Source: Neisseria dumasiana
GTDB lineage: Bacteria > Pseudomonadota > Gammaproteobacteria > Burkholderiales > Neisseriaceae
Length of the DNA stretch: 64,000 nucleotides
Direction of reading: 5' to 3'
Assembly (NCBI RefSeq): GCF_022870885.1
Contig: NZ_CP091509.1
Location: 1,426,001 to 1,490,000, forward strand
The notes beneath the pieces are model-generated. The model did no database searches. It was not told the origin of the DNA and saw only the letters and a list, made by a program, of their open reading frames with translations. Shown one piece after another: positions 16,398 to 25,905 of this stretch. The position numbers and the translations under genes were made by a program. Positions within the stretch are counted from its first letter, which is position 1. Each line of letters opens with the position of its first letter.

Positions 16398-17342
16398 TTA
16401 AGCTGTGAGCGTACCTTTGGTAGAAGGTGTTTGACCTTGCATACGGTCATCAAATTCTACGGCCATGCGCAAAGCGCGGCCGAATGCTTTGAATATCGTT
16501 TCGGCTTGATGATGGGCATTTTTACCCCGCAAATTGTCGATGTGCAGCGTCATCATGCTGTGATTAATCAAACCGATAAAGAATTCGCTAAATAAATCAA
16601 CGTCAAACTTGCCGATCCATGCACGGGTATATTCAACGTTGTAAACCAAACCCGGGCGGCCGGACAAATCGATAACAACACGGCTCAAAGCTTCATCCAA
16701 CGGCACATAGGCATGACCGTAACGGCGGATGCCGGCCTTATCGCCCAATGCTTTTTTCAATGCCTGCCCCAAGGTAATACCGATATCTTCTACCGAATGG
16801 TGGTCGTCGATATGCAGATCACCTTTGCAGGTAATGTCCATGTCAATCATGCCGTGGCGGGCAATTTGAGCCAGCATGTGGTCGAGAAAAGGCACGCCGG
16901 TATCGAAGCGGCTTTGGCCGGTTCCATCCAAATTAATGGCAACCGTAATTTGCGTTTCATAAGTATTGCGGCTCACAATCGCCACGCGACCTTCTGCCTG
17001 CTCGAAATCCAATGCAGGCCGGGGGGCATACATGTGCGCCTCTTCGGATTTACCTTCTGCCAAGCGGGCGGCTGCCTCTGCTTTTTTGCGTTGTTCAGCC
17101 TCAGGATCATGCTCGCGGTTCATCCAGCCTTTGCGTTTACCCATGCCGTTTTCCAGCTTGGCAAGCAGCGACGGGCGGATACCGCGGCCGTTTTCATCGT
17201 CGCTTTGCAGTTCCAAACGCCGTTTGATTTGCGATAACGACGCCGAATTGTCATAACCGCAGCGTCTGGCCAGCTCGGCCATGGAACCTGCTTCTTTAAT
17301 TAAAAGGTGTAAGTTTTGTAAGTGAAGTTGCGTTTTATTCAT
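16398..17342 (-). CDS. hisB: Imidazoleglycerol-phosphate dehydratase with N-terminal HTH extension
   Basis: 314 aa. The C-terminal part (about 117-314) is a complete His[47 protein letters not shown] and [20 protein letters not shown] hold the metal-binding His and Glu residues. It catalyses step six of histidine synthesis. Residues 6-75 are an extra domain resembling an XRE/Cro-type helix-turn-helix ([10 protein letters not shown], then [17 protein letters not shown]), joined by a charged alanine-rich linker. A stand-alone HisB is near 200 aa. Neisserial HisB proteins are known to be longer than usual. DNA binding has not been shown by anything in this sequence. It lies 56 bp downstream of hisC on the same strand. 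Confidence 0.93.
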   Translation of the reverse strand: MNKTQLHLQNLHLLIKEAGSMAELARRCGYDNSASLSQIKRRLELQSDDENGRGIRPSLLAKLENGMGKRKGWMNREHDPEAEQRKKAEAAARLAEGKSEEAHMYAPRPALDFEQAEGRVAIVSRNTYETQITVAINLDGTGQSRFDTGVPFLDHMLAQIARHGMIDMDITCKGDLHIDDHHSVEDIGITLGQALKKALGDKAGIRRYGHAYVPLDEALSRVVIDLSGRPGLVYNVEYTRAWIGKFDVDLFSEFFIGLINHSMMTLHIDNLRGKNAHHQAETIFKAFGRALRMAVEFDDRMQGQTPSTKGTLTA

Positions 17343-17398
17343 AACTCTTTTCCGAATAAATGTTGTTGGTTGTTTAATACTGATTACCGCTGAACAGT

Positions 17399-18478
17399 TC
17401 AGGCATAAAGTTCGCGGATAACTGCCAAAACCGCATCATTTTGGTGCGGTGCACCTACGGTAATGCGTACACATTGTTCCAATAGCGGATGAACCCCGTG
17501 TAGTTTTTTGATTAAGATTTTTTGTCGTTTTAATGTTTCGTAAAGCATGTCCGCATCGGGAACACGCACGGTAATAAAATTCGCATCGCTGGGAAAAGCT
17601 TTCAGACGGCCTATTTCAGATAAAGCGGCAAACACGCGTTCGCGCTCTTCTTTCAGTTTGGCTGTTGTATTGCGGATTTGTTCCGCATGGTGCAAAGCAA
17701 ATTTAGCGGTCGCCAAACTCAACTGGTTCATGTTGTAAGGGGGTACGATTTTCGCCAATTCATCAATAACGGCCGCGCATCCCGAAGCGTAGCCGATACG
17801 CAAACCTGCAAAGCCTATTTTGCTGATGGTTCGCATCACAACCAGATTTTCTATGCTGCCGGCTTGGGGCAGGAAACTGTCGCCGCTGAATGCGCCGTAA
17901 GCTTCATCCACAACCACAATCCCTTTGGCTGCCGCAATAATCTGCTCCACTTCTTCACGTTTGAAACACACGCCGGTAGGATTATTGGGATAGGCAACAA
18001 ATACCAAAGCGGGATTGTGCCGTTCGATTGCCTGCAACACGGCGGCCAAATCAAGCGTGAAATCTTCGTTTAGCGGAACCCCTACATAATTCATGCCATA
18101 CAATGCCGCATTGTGCTTGTACATCACAAAACCCGGCTCCGGAGCCAAAACCGATGCGCCTGCTTTGGCCACCAACATGGTCAGCAGCTGAATCAGCTCG
18201 TCCGAGCCGTTACCTAATGCAATTTTCGCTTGTTGGGGAATATCGAATGCCTTGCGCAAAGCTTCTTGCAAACCGCTGGTAGCAGGGTTGGGATAGAGAT
18301 GGACGGGTGCTTTTTTGATCAGCTCTGCCCATTCGTCAAGCAGGGTGGGATTGTCTGCAAAGGGATGGTAGGGGCTTTCCATCGCATCCAGCTTGATAAA
18401 CCCTTCGGGCAAATCGGCAACCTGATATGCCGTGAGAGATTGAATATCCGGCCGGATAAAATCGGATAAGGTTGTCAT
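17399..18478 (-). CDS. hisC: Histidinol-phosphate aminotransferase
   Basis: 359 aa, PLP-dependent class II aminotransferase. [32 protein letters not shown] and [17 protein letters not shown] (with the Schiff-base Lys) are the expected motifs, in the expected order. It makes L-histidinol phosphate from imidazole acetol phosphate and glutamate. It pairs with hisB directly downstream. No other his genes are in this window, as is normal for dispersed his genes in Neisseria. An uptake sequence is included within the coding region near 17605. Confidence 0.95.
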   Translation of the reverse strand: MTTLSDFIRPDIQSLTAYQVADLPEGFIKLDAMESPYHPFADNPTLLDEWAELIKKAPVHLYPNPATSGLQEALRKAFDIPQQAKIALGNGSDELIQLLTMLVAKAGASVLAPEPGFVMYKHNAALYGMNYVGVPLNEDFTLDLAAVLQAIERHNPALVFVAYPNNPTGVCFKREEVEQIIAAAKGIVVVDEAYGAFSGDSFLPQAGSIENLVVMRTISKIGFAGLRIGYASGCAAVIDELAKIVPPYNMNQLSLATAKFALHHAEQIRNTTAKLKEERERVFAALSEIGRLKAFPSDANFITVRVPDADMLYETLKRQKILIKKLHGVHPLLEQCVRITVGAPHQNDAVLAVIRELYA

Positions 18479-18778
18479 CTTAATTTTTCTCTTGTCACAT
18501 TTATCATTTCAAATGTAGGGAGCTAATGTTATAGAGGTTTTGCGTTAATGTATTATAAGTTTCTATCAAAAATTTAATTTTGTATGACATTATATTATTT
18601 TCTTCAAGATAATTCACTATTTTTTTAATCAGAAGCCTTAAAAGATTTCTGAAACAGTTATTAAAATTTATTGTTTTACAACAGAATAATATAGTTTTTT
18701 TAACAAACAATTGCTTTTCTCATTTAGAATGAGCCGAACACAGTTCGATAACTTTGTCTCCACCGCAGGGAATCCATT
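18479..18778. other. AT-rich intergenic stretch
   Basis: About 300 bp, markedly AT-rich, between divergent hisC and the EEP-family gene. It holds both promoters. No convincing gene is seen: the only open frame (minus strand, 68 codons) starts with TTG, has no ribosome site and is low in complexity. Confidence 0.6.
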
Positions 18779-19819
18779 ATGACCTACTATGCCGGACTGA
18801 AAAAAATTACCGATCTATCCATACGCCACCGCACCATTCAAGGGTTGCAGCGCTTGCGTACCGCATTGGCCGCGCAGATTCCCACACGCACCGTTTCCGA
18901 TACTCTGCTTTTGGCAACTTGGAACATCCGCGAGTTTGATTCGGGCAAATACGGTTACCGCAGCGAAGAGGCTTATTATTACATTGCCGAAATTCTCAAT
19001 CATTTCGACCTGATTTCCATACAGGAAGTGCGTGACGGCCTTTATCCCCTGCAACATTTGCAACGGCTGCTGGGCGACAATTGGCAGTTTCTCGTTACCG
19101 ATGTTACCTTGGGTACATCCGGCAACTCCGAGCGCATGGCGTATCTTTACGACCGTCGCAAAGTCAGCTTCACAGGCTTGGCGGCCGAACTCGTGCTGCC
19201 TAAAGACAAAAACGCAGAAACCGAACCCCTGCAACTTGCCCGTTCGCCTTATGTGGCGGGCTTCAAAGCCGGCTGGGCCTACCTGACACTCGCCACCGTG
19301 CATATTTACTACGGTAAAGGCGTAGCAGTTGATCCGCGCCGTTTCGACGAAATCAAATCGTTCAGCCGAACCATTGCCAAACATGCCGCCAAACTTTCCG
19401 GTGCGCCCCAATATGCACCCGGAGCCGAAGTTAAACCCGACAACCTCATCATGCTCGGCGACTTTAATATTTTCAACCGTAACGACGTTACCATGCAGGC
19501 CATTACCGAAGCAGGTTTTGTGGTGCCGGAAGAGCTTAAGCACATTCCCGGCTCCAATGTTGCCAAAGACCGCCATTACGACCAAATTGCCTACTACAAA
19601 CAACTGGCCAGACTCAAACCCACCGGCAACGCAGGCGTATTCGACTTCTTCGAGCACGTTTACCGCCTGGAAGACGAATCGGCCTATGCCCGGGAAAGAG
19701 AAACCAAGCCCGGCCGCAGTTTCAAAGACTGGCGCACCTACCGCATGAGCGACCACCTTCCGATGTGGATTGAATTAGGCATCGACGATACCGACACCTA
19801 CTTAAACAGCTTGAAATAG
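18779..19819 (+). CDS. Endonuclease/exonuclease/phosphatase family protein
   Basis: 346 aa, no signal peptide. The DNase I-like fold is marked by TWNIREF (Asn49), ISIQEV (metal Glu83), MLGDFN (catalytic Asp and Asn) and RMSDHLPMWIEL (Asp-His at the end). All four metal or catalytic blocks are present, so it should be an active phosphoesterase. The substrate (DNA, nucleotide or lipid) cannot be read from sequence. Its own promoter lies in the AT-rich region upstream, and the gene is closed by an uptake-sequence hairpin. Confidence 0.82.
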   Translation: MTYYAGLKKITDLSIRHRTIQGLQRLRTALAAQIPTRTVSDTLLLATWNIREFDSGKYGYRSEEAYYYIAEILNHFDLISIQEVRDGLYPLQHLQRLLGDNWQFLVTDVTLGTSGNSERMAYLYDRRKVSFTGLAAELVLPKDKNAETEPLQLARSPYVAGFKAGWAYLTLATVHIYYGKGVAVDPRRFDEIKSFSRTIAKHAAKLSGAPQYAPGAEVKPDNLIMLGDFNIFNRNDVTMQAITEAGFVVPEELKHIPGSNVAKDRHYDQIAYYKQLARLKPTGNAGVFDFFEHVYRLEDESAYARERETKPGRSFKDWRTYRMSDHLPMWIELGIDDTDTYLNSLK

Positions 19820-19860
19820 CATGAGGCTGTCTGAAAATATGCTTTCAGACGGCCTCATGC
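19819..19860 (+). terminator. Hairpin made of inverted DNA uptake sequences
   Basis: GCATGAGGC(t)GTCTGAAA and its complement TTTCAGACGGCCTCATGC face each other across a short loop. One arm has a mismatch in the uptake core (GGCTGTCTGAA). It directly follows the EEP-family stop codon. Confidence 0.7.
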
Positions 19861-19964
19861 CTGTGCCGAACGCCACCGCAGGCTGTATAGCAATGGCGCG
19901 GCCTGACAAACACTTGGGTCATAAGCTATAATCCATGCTGTTTTTTTAGCCGATGAAAGCCGTT

Positions 19965-20444
19965 ATGAAAAAAATACTTCTACCCGCCGCCGCATTGCTG
20001 CTCGCCGCTTGCGGCTTTCATTTAAAAGGAACGGGCAGCATCTCCGGCACTCTGCCTTATACCTCTTGGCACGTTGCCGGTGCGGAAATCATGAAACAGC
20101 CGCTGGAAAACGCACTCAGACGCGCCGACGGCAAGCCCCTTTCCGCCACGCAGGCCCAAGCGGCGGTTACCGTAACCCATATTGAAACCCGCCGCGACAT
20201 CTACACCATCACCCGAGCGGCCGACATCAACGAATATCTGCTGGCTTTGCGGGTAGAAGCCCAAGCCAGCGTTAACGGCCGGCCTCAAGGCGACCCGATC
20301 GTGGTGCTCATCGAACGCAAAATGGATTATGCCGACAGCGAAGTGCTGGGCAAACAGGAAGAAGAAGCCACCATTTGGGCAGAAATGCGTGCCGATGCCG
20401 CCGACCAAATCGTGCGCCGCCTAACCTTTTTGAAGGCTGACTGA
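19965..20444 (+). CDS. lptE: LPS-assembly lipoprotein LptE
   Basis: 159 aa outer-membrane lipoprotein that plugs LptD during lipooligosaccharide insertion. The signal peptide MKKILLPAAALLLAAC ends in a lipobox (LAAC), followed by GFHLKG, the LptE family start. The start is set at ATG 19965, giving a compact signal peptide with GAAAG just upstream; an in-frame ATG at 19953 would add four residues. Its stop overlaps the start of holA by one base, the usual lptE-holA pair. A TATAAT-like box (ctataatcc) lies 30 bp upstream. Confidence 0.9.
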   Translation: MKKILLPAAALLLAACGFHLKGTGSISGTLPYTSWHVAGAEIMKQPLENALRRADGKPLSATQAQAAVTVTHIETRRDIYTITRAADINEYLLALRVEAQASVNGRPQGDPIVVLIERKMDYADSEVLGKQEEEATIWAEMRADAADQIVRRLTFLKAD

Positions 20445-21445
20445 TGCCGGTGATCAGTATCGAACAGCTGTCGCCCGATTTGCCGTTGAAACCGCTGTAT
20501 GTGATTCACGGCGAAGAAGATTTACTGCGCGTTGAGGCTTTGGACACTTTACGCGCCGCCGCCAAGCAACAAGGCTATCTCAACCGCGAAGTTTATACCG
20601 CCGATAACTCGTTCGATTGGAACGAATTATTGCAGTCTGCAGGCAGCATGGGCTTGTTTGCCGACCTGAAGCTGCTGGAAATCCATATCCCCAACGGCAA
20701 ACCCGGCAAAAACGGCGGCGATGCGCTGCAGTCGCTGGCGGAAAATCTGCCGGAAGACACCGTGATCATTGTAATGCTCCCCAAACTCGAACGCGCCCAA
20801 ACGCAGGCCAAATGGTTCGGTGCGTTGGCGGCTCACGGCGTGGTGCTCGAAGCCAAAGCCGTTAGCGGCGCAGCCCTGCCGCAATGGATAAGAGGCCGTC
20901 TGAACGCTTTAAAGCTCAATATCGAACCCGATGCGCTGGCTTTGTTTGCCGAGCGCGTAGAAGGCAATCTCTTGGCCGCCAAGCAGGAAATCGACAAGCT
21001 CGCCCTGCTGCACCCTGCCGGCCATCTCGTGAATATGGCGGATGCCGAAGCCGCCGTTGCCAATGTTGCCCGTTTCGATGTGTTCCAGCTTGCCGGCGCG
21101 TGGATGAGCGGCGACAGTATCCGTGTCGCCCGCCTGCTCGAAGGCTTGGAAGCCGACGGAGAAGAACCGGTGTTGCTGCTGTGGGCGGTGGCCGAAGACA
21201 TCCGCACCCTTATCCGCCTGACCGCCGCGCTGAAACAAGGCCAAAGCGTACAGGCCGTGCGCAACAGCCTGCGTTTGTGGGGCGACAAACAAACGCTGGC
21301 ACCGGCGGCGGTCAAACGCATCAGCATTAACCGCCTGCTTGCCGCCTTGCAGGAATGCGCCCGCATCGACCGCATCATCAAGGGCGCAGAAGACGGCAAT
21401 GCTTGGGCCGAATTCAAACATCTGGTTACGGGCTTGGCGGGATAA
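20444..21445 (+). CDS. holA: DNA polymerase III subunit delta
   Basis: 333 aa clamp-loader subunit. The N-terminus YVIHGEEDLLRVEALDTL is the family signature, FDWNELLQSAGSMGLFADLKL follows, and the C-terminal helical collar domain runs from about residue 215. It loads the beta clamp together with the other clamp-loader subunits. Translationally coupled to lptE (TGATG). An uptake sequence within the gene at about 20894 is read in frame as part of GRLNALK. Confidence 0.93.
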   Translation: MPVISIEQLSPDLPLKPLYVIHGEEDLLRVEALDTLRAAAKQQGYLNREVYTADNSFDWNELLQSAGSMGLFADLKLLEIHIPNGKPGKNGGDALQSLAENLPEDTVIIVMLPKLERAQTQAKWFGALAAHGVVLEAKAVSGAALPQWIRGRLNALKLNIEPDALALFAERVEGNLLAAKQEIDKLALLHPAGHLVNMADAEAAVANVARFDVFQLAGAWMSGDSIRVARLLEGLEADGEEPVLLLWAVAEDIRTLIRLTAALKQGQSVQAVRNSLRLWGDKQTLAPAAVKRISINRLLAALQECARIDRIIKGAEDGNAWAEFKHLVTGLAG

Positions 21446-21470
21446 CGTATAATTACCCCCATCTATCAAA

Positions 21471-21504
21471 CAGGCCGTCTGAACACTCACTTTCAGACGG
21501 CCTG
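21471..21504 (+). terminator. Hairpin of inverted uptake sequences after holA
   Basis: CAGGCCGTCTGAA and TTCAGACGGCCTG flank a short loop, 25 bp after the holA stop. The T-run is absent, so efficiency is uncertain. Confidence 0.65.
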
Positions 21505-21538
21505 CAATAAACTGCATTGATTTAAGGAAACACAACGT

Positions 21539-21958
21539 ATGGATAACAAAACCAAACTCCGCTTCGGCGGTCTCGCTTTGCTGACTGCCGCGGTATTAAG
21601 CTTGATTTTTGTTTTATTTACCGACTCTTGGCCGATTGCCATTTTGCTGGCCGTAGCCGTCGTGGCCGGCACGGTTTTCGGTTTGATTTGGTCTTCGCGC
21701 CGCCAACAGCGCCAGTTTCTCGAGCGTTTGAAAAAATTCGACATCGACCCCGAAAAAGGCCGTGTAAACGAAGCCAACCTGCGCCGCATGTATCACAGCG
21801 GCGGCCAAGCGCAAAAAGACGTGATTACGATTTTGTGCATGGCACAAAAATGCTCGGTTGAAGAAGCGCACGCCATGATGAAAAACCGCCCTACCCGCCA
21901 ACAAATGAACCAAATGGCACAACAGCAAATGAAAGGCCAGCGTCGCCCGCACCGTTGA
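21539..21958 (+). CDS. Conserved neisserial two-span membrane protein
   Basis: 139 aa. Two membrane spans lie close together (about 8-27 and 32-50), then a cytoplasmic tail with RRQQRQFLERLKKFDIDPEKG, a helix-rich middle and a Gln/Met/Arg-rich end (QMNQMAQQQMKGQRRPHR). No enzyme motif is seen. The start is well placed, with AAGGAAAC about 8 nt upstream. Not recognised as a named family. Its own terminator follows. Confidence 0.75.
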   Translation: MDNKTKLRFGGLALLTAAVLSLIFVLFTDSWPIAILLAVAVVAGTVFGLIWSSRRQQRQFLERLKKFDIDPEKGRVNEANLRRMYHSGGQAQKDVITILCMAQKCSVEEAHAMMKNRPTRQQMNQMAQQQMKGQRRPHR

Positions 21959-21996
21959 TCGGATGCGCCTTATACCGGTTAACACCCTGCACAGCA

Positions 21997-22031
21997 TAAA
22001 AGCTGCCTGATAACTTCAGGCAGCTTTTTTC
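21997..22031 (+). terminator. Rho-independent terminator
   Basis: The stem AAGCTGCCTGA/TCAGGCAGCTT has a 5-base loop and is followed by TTTTTC. It ends the small membrane-protein gene. Confidence 0.9.
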
Positions 22032-22042
22032 AGTTCTTATTT

Positions 22043-22080
22043 ATATAGTTAATCAACACATTTTTCATACAGGCAGCAAG
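22043..22080. repeat. Solo end of a Correia-type repeat
   Basis: tatagttaatcaacacattttt is the outer end seen in the fuller repeats at 79 and 26908, but no second end or core follows before cysG. It is therefore a remnant or solo end. Confidence 0.5.
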
Positions 22081-22101
22081 CCGCCGAAATTCAAATCACA
22101 C

Positions 22102-23511
22102 TCAAGCCGCACGGATTTGCACAGTTTGGCAAAACTGTTCGTTGTCGGCAAACCATTTCAGCTCTTGGCGCAAAGCCACCACTTCGCCGATAACCATTAA
22201 TGCCGGCCGGGGAGCCTGCTCGGCCATGTGCGGCAAGTCTTTCAGACGGCCTGTCTGCACACTCTGATGTGCAAGCGTGCCGTTGGATACGATGGCCACC
22301 GGCGTGTCTGCGCTGCGGCCGTATTCAATCAGTTTGGCCGTAATGTCGGCGGCCTTGAGCGTGCCCATATACACCACCAGCGTTTGATGGTTTAACGCCA
22401 GTGTACGCCAATCCGGTTCGCTGCCGTCGTGGCGGCTGTGTCCGGTGATGAACAGCGCGCTTTGGGCGCAATCGCGGTGGGTCAGCGGAATGCCCGCGTA
22501 GGCCGTGGCACCCAGAGCAGCGGTAATGCCCGGCACGATGCGGTAAGGAATGCCCGCCGCCGCCAACACTTGCGCTTCTTCGCCGCCGCGCCCGAACACA
22601 AACGGATCACCGCCTTTGAGCCGCACCACGCGCTTGCCTTCCTGCGCATATCGAACCAGCAGGCGGTTGGTAGCTTCCTGCTGAACATGATGCGCGCCCG
22701 CACGTTTGCCGACGCTGATTTTATCGGCATCTTTGCGCACCATCGCCAAAATTTCGTCCGACACCAGCGCGTCGTACAACACCACATCGGCAGCCTGAAT
22801 CGCTTGCAACGCATGTATCGTCAGCAAACCCGCATCGCCCGGGCCTGCACCGACCAGCACCACCTCTCCGCGCGGCGTGTCTAAATTGCTGAGCCGTGCC
22901 GACAATTCGGCTTCTGCTGCGGCACGGTTGCCCTGTGCCACAAAGGTACTGAATCGGCTTGCAAACAGGTTTTCCCAAAAACGCCGCCTCTCGGGCATCG
23001 TACGGACGGCTTTTTTCACCCTGCTCCGCCATTCGCCCGCAATCTCGGCCATTGTGCCGGTGTGCAGCGGCACCAGCGTTTCAATCGCCTGCCGCCAATA
23101 ACGCGCCAGCACAGGTGCGGTGCCGCCGCTGGATACGGCGATCTTGATCGGGCTGCGGTCAATCACGGCCGGCACGATAAACGAACACAAATCCAACGTA
23201 TCCACAGTATTGCACAGCGTGCCGCGCGCTTCGGCGGCCTCAAATACACGACGGTTGAGTTCGGCATCGTCTGTTGCCGCCACAACCAGAAACACGCCGT
23301 CTATAAAGGCCGTCTGAAACGATTTACCCAGCCACACAATGCGTTTCTGTTCACACCATGTTTCAAACTGCACGCTAAGGGTTTCTGCCACCACCTGCAC
23401 TTGCGCACCGGCCTGCATCAAACTCTCGGCCTTGCGTTCGGCAACATGCCCTGCGCCCACCAGCAAAACGGGGCGGCGGTTTAAATCGGCAAAAATCGGA
23501 TAATGGCTCAT
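22102..23511 (-). CDS. cysG: Siroheme synthase (trifunctional)
   Basis: 469 aa, fusion of two modules. The N-terminal precorrin-2 dehydrogenase/ferrochelatase (1-210) has the NAD-binding VLLVGAGHVAERKAESL and SSGGTAPVLARYWRQ. The C-terminal uroporphyrinogen-III methyltransferase (215-460) has VVLVGAGPGDAGLLT, LKGGDPFVFGRGGEE and the SAM-binding PGITAALGATAYAGIPLTHR. It makes siroheme, the cofactor of the sulfite reductase CysI encoded next door. RBS AAGGAA lies before ATG 23511. The gene is downstream of cysI on the same strand, separated by about 400 bp that hold a tandem duplication. Confidence 0.95.
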   Translation of the reverse strand: MSHYPIFADLNRRPVLLVGAGHVAERKAESLMQAGAQVQVVAETLSVQFETWCEQKRIVWLGKSFQTAFIDGVFLVVAATDDAELNRRVFEAAEARGTLCNTVDTLDLCSFIVPAVIDRSPIKIAVSSGGTAPVLARYWRQAIETLVPLHTGTMAEIAGEWRSRVKKAVRTMPERRRFWENLFASRFSTFVAQGNRAAAEAELSARLSNLDTPRGEVVLVGAGPGDAGLLTIHALQAIQAADVVLYDALVSDEILAMVRKDADKISVGKRAGAHHVQQEATNRLLVRYAQEGKRVVRLKGGDPFVFGRGGEEAQVLAAAGIPYRIVPGITAALGATAYAGIPLTHRDCAQSALFITGHSRHDGSEPDWRTLALNHQTLVVYMGTLKAADITAKLIEYGRSADTPVAIVSNGTLAHQSVQTGRLKDLPHMAEQAPRPALMVIGEVVALRQELKWFADNEQFCQTVQIRAA

Positions 23512-23644
23512 GGCGGTTCCTTATAAATGTTGGCTTGCGGTTCGGCTGCCGCTTTGGTTGTTGAAAATATTAAAACGGTTTATGCCGCAGCCAAAGGAAC
23601 GGTTTTTGCTTTGTTTATGGTGTTTGGTTATATGGTTGGGCGGG

Positions 23645-23975
23645 GATAAAAAACGATACCTTTGCCATATAGAAAAGCCAAAGTCGGACTTTAAAAAGTT
23701 TGAGGCCGTCTGAAAGCAAACTTTTTTCAGACGGTCTCAAACATACAGCCAAACGCTCTCGAATCACGCCGCCCAAAAATCGCGCGGCTCATCCAGCACA
23801 GGTTTCACGATAAAAGGCCGATACTTTTTCTCATGCTGGAAAGTCAAAGCCGGGCTTAAAAAGCTTGAGGCCGTCTGAAAGCAAACCTTTTCAGACGGCC
23901 TCAAACATACAACCAAACTCTCTCCAATCACGCCGCCCAAAAATCGCGCGGCGCATCCAGCACAGGTTTCACGAT
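23645..23975. repeat. Imperfect tandem duplication (period about 164 bp) of the cysI 3' end
   Basis: Unit one (about 23645-23808) and unit two (about 23809-23975) align along their whole length. Each holds an inverted pair of uptake sequences (23700-23740, 23865-23904), a catacagccaaac-type spacer and the last 17 or so codons of cysI, ending KPVLD(A/E)PRDFWAA and stop. The copy nearer cysI belongs to the real gene; the other is an orphan. A few substitutions separate them, so the event is not brand new. Confidence 0.85.
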
Positions 23976-25694
23976 GCCGGTGCGCACGGCAAAGTCGCCG
24001 AAGCCTTCGTTGTTCAGACGGCCTTTCACCCATTCGCCCAGCCAACCGTCGATGATGTCCAAAATCTCCGCTTCGGTGATGTTTTCTTTAAACAGGCGCG
24101 GAATGCGCGTGCCCTCGCGGTTGCCGCCGGTGTAAAGGTTGTAGCGGCCTACCGCTTTGCCCACCAAACCGATTTCGGCCAGCATGGCGCGGCCGCAACC
24201 GTTGGGGCAGCCGGTAATGCGCAGCACGATATGCTCTTGCTGCAAGCCGTGTTTGGCAAACAGCGCATCCAGCTTGTCAGTAAATTGCGGTAGGAAGCGT
24301 TCGGCTTCGGCCATTGCCAACGGGCAGGTCGGCAGCGACACGCACGCCATACTGTGTTCGCGCTGCGGGGTAACGGCATCGCTGATCAAGCCGTGTTCGC
24401 GGGCGATGGTTTCGATTTTGGCTTTATCGCGCGGCGCGATATTGGCCACAATCAGGTTTTGGTTGGCGGTGAGGCGGAAGTCGCCTTTATGGACTTTAGC
24501 AATTTCGCGCATACCTGTTTTCAGCGGCCTGCCGGGGTAATCGAGCAGGCGGCCGTTTTCGATAAACAGAGTAAGATGCCAGTTTTTGTCTTCGCCCTGC
24601 ACCCAGCCGATGCGGTCGCCGCGCGAAGTAAATTGATACGGGCGCACAGGTTCAAACTTCGCACCCATGCGGTTTTCCACTTCTTCGATAAACACATCTA
24701 CACCCACGCGCTCGAGCGTGTAGCGGGTTTTGGCGTTTTTGCGGTCGCTGCGGTTGCCCCAGTCGCGCTGCACGGAAACCACGGCGGCGGCGGCATCGAG
24801 CGTTTTTTCCAGCGGCACGAAGCCGAATTCTTTGGCGGTGTTGGGATAGGTTTTGGTGTTGCCGTGCTCCATCGACAGGCCGCCGCCCACCAATACGTTG
24901 AAACCGACGAGTTTGCCGTTTTCGCCGATGGCCACGAAGTTCAAATCGTTGGCATGTAAATCGACATCGTTGTGCGGCGGAATCACGACTGTGGTCTTGA
25001 ACTTGCGCGGCAGGTAGTTTTTGCCGAGCACGGGTTCGGTAGCATCGCCGCTTTTCACACTTTCGGGCAGCGGTGCGGGCGCGGTGGTTTCGGTGGATTC
25101 GACTTTTTCGCCGTCCAGCCAAATTTCGGCATAAGCGCGGGTTTTTGGCAGCAGGTGCTCGCTGATTTTTTTCGCCCATTCGTAGGCTTCTTTGTGCAGC
25201 CCGCTTTCAACGGGATTGCTGGTGCACAACACATTGCGGTTCACGTCGCCGGCGGTGGCGATGGAATCCAAACCGAGCTTGTGCAGCCATTGGTGCATGG
25301 GTTTGATGTTTTCTTTGAGCACGCCGTGGAATTGGAAGGTTTGGCGGTTTGTAAGGCGGATGGAGCCGTAAAGGGTGTGGTCGGTGGCAAATTCGTCGAT
25401 GCCCAGCCATTGCGCGGGCTGGATGATACCGCCGGGCAAACGGCAGCGCAGCATCACGTTTTTCAGCGGTTCCAGTTTCTGCTCGACACGTTCGGCGCGG
25501 ATGTCGCGGTCGTCCTGCTCATACATGCCGTGAAAACGGATTAACTGGAAATTGTCTCCCTTAAACCCTCCGGTGAGGCCGTCTGAAAGATCGCTCGTAA
25601 TCGTTCCTTCGAGATAGCGGCTTTGGTCTTTCAAGCGTTCGTTGTCGGCAAGCGGCGCGTCGGGGAGTTTGGCTCTGGGGTCGGCGGCAGTCAT
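23928..25694 (-). CDS. cysI: Sulfite reductase hemoprotein beta subunit
   Basis: 588 aa. It reduces sulfite to sulfide using siroheme and a 4Fe-4S cluster. The cluster Cys residues are in [17 protein letters not shown] and [16 protein letters not shown]. Arg and Lys residues for siroheme lie in [12 protein letters not shown] and KHxx-like NVLCTSNP. The length is normal. It sits with cysG, but the flavoprotein subunit gene cysJ is not adjacent: upstream is a divergent porin gene. An uptake sequence is read in frame near the N-terminus (25577-25588) and another near the C-terminus. The last residues are duplicated downstream (see repeat). Confidence 0.95.
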   Translation of the reverse strand: MTAADPRAKLPDAPLADNERLKDQSRYLEGTITSDLSDGLTGGFKGDNFQLIRFHGMYEQDDRDIRAERVEQKLEPLKNVMLRCRLPGGIIQPAQWLGIDEFATDHTLYGSIRLTNRQTFQFHGVLKENIKPMHQWLHKLGLDSIATAGDVNRNVLCTSNPVESGLHKEAYEWAKKISEHLLPKTRAYAEIWLDGEKVESTETTAPAPLPESVKSGDATEPVLGKNYLPRKFKTTVVIPPHNDVDLHANDLNFVAIGENGKLVGFNVLVGGGLSMEHGNTKTYPNTAKEFGFVPLEKTLDAAAAVVSVQRDWGNRSDRKNAKTRYTLERVGVDVFIEEVENRMGAKFEPVRPYQFTSRGDRIGWVQGEDKNWHLTLFIENGRLLDYPGRPLKTGMREIAKVHKGDFRLTANQNLIVANIAPRDKAKIETIAREHGLISDAVTPQREHSMACVSLPTCPLAMAEAERFLPQFTDKLDALFAKHGLQQEHIVLRITGCPNGCGRAMLAEIGLVGKAVGRYNLYTGGNREGTRIPRLFKENITEAEILDIIDGWLGEWVKGRLNNEGFGDFAVRTGIVKPVLDAPRDFWAA

Positions 25695-25827
25695 GAATGT
25701 TCCTCGGCTTTATTGTTGTGATGCCGATACTGTATCGAGGCCGTCTGAAAAAAGGAAAGAATGCTTGGTTTTAATGTAAGAAAGATTGGTTATATAAACT
25801 TTCTTATTATGCCTATTGAATAAAAAT

Positions 25828-25856
25828 TTGAGATAAAAATTAATTTGTCATATAAT
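25828..25856 (+). promoter_or_regulatory. Sigma70-type promoter for the opacity-type porin
   Basis: TTGAGA (25828-25833), a 17-bp spacer and TATAAT (25851-25856), a near-consensus promoter in very AT-rich DNA 50 bp before the start codon. No CTCTT pentamer repeat, the phase-variation device of classical opa genes, is seen. Confidence 0.7.
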
Positions 25857-25905
25857 TTCCTTTGCAAAACAATTGCTTATTATAATAATATTTTCGGAGT
25901 TTATT

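Noticed and set aside
17024..17036. G-run in hisB as a possible phase-variable tract
   Set aside because: The run is only six G, in a conserved part of the linker region, too short to suggest slippage control.
18504..18710. A 68-codon minus-strand frame in the AT-rich gap before the EEP-family gene
   Set aside because: TTG start, no ribosome-binding site, low complexity, in a region expected to hold promoters.
23510..23713. A 67-codon plus-strand frame beginning at the cysG start
   Set aside because: No ribosome site, overlaps the cysG translation start and the tandem repeat; no recognisable features.
23764..24045. A 93-codon minus-strand frame ending in a cysI-like tail
   Set aside because: The C-terminal match is only the duplicated end of cysI in another frame; the N-terminal part overlaps cysI itself.
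25873..25905. Phase-variation repeats (CTCTT pentamers) expected for an opa gene
   Set aside because: None is present in or before the porin gene; the signal peptide is free of pentamer repeats.
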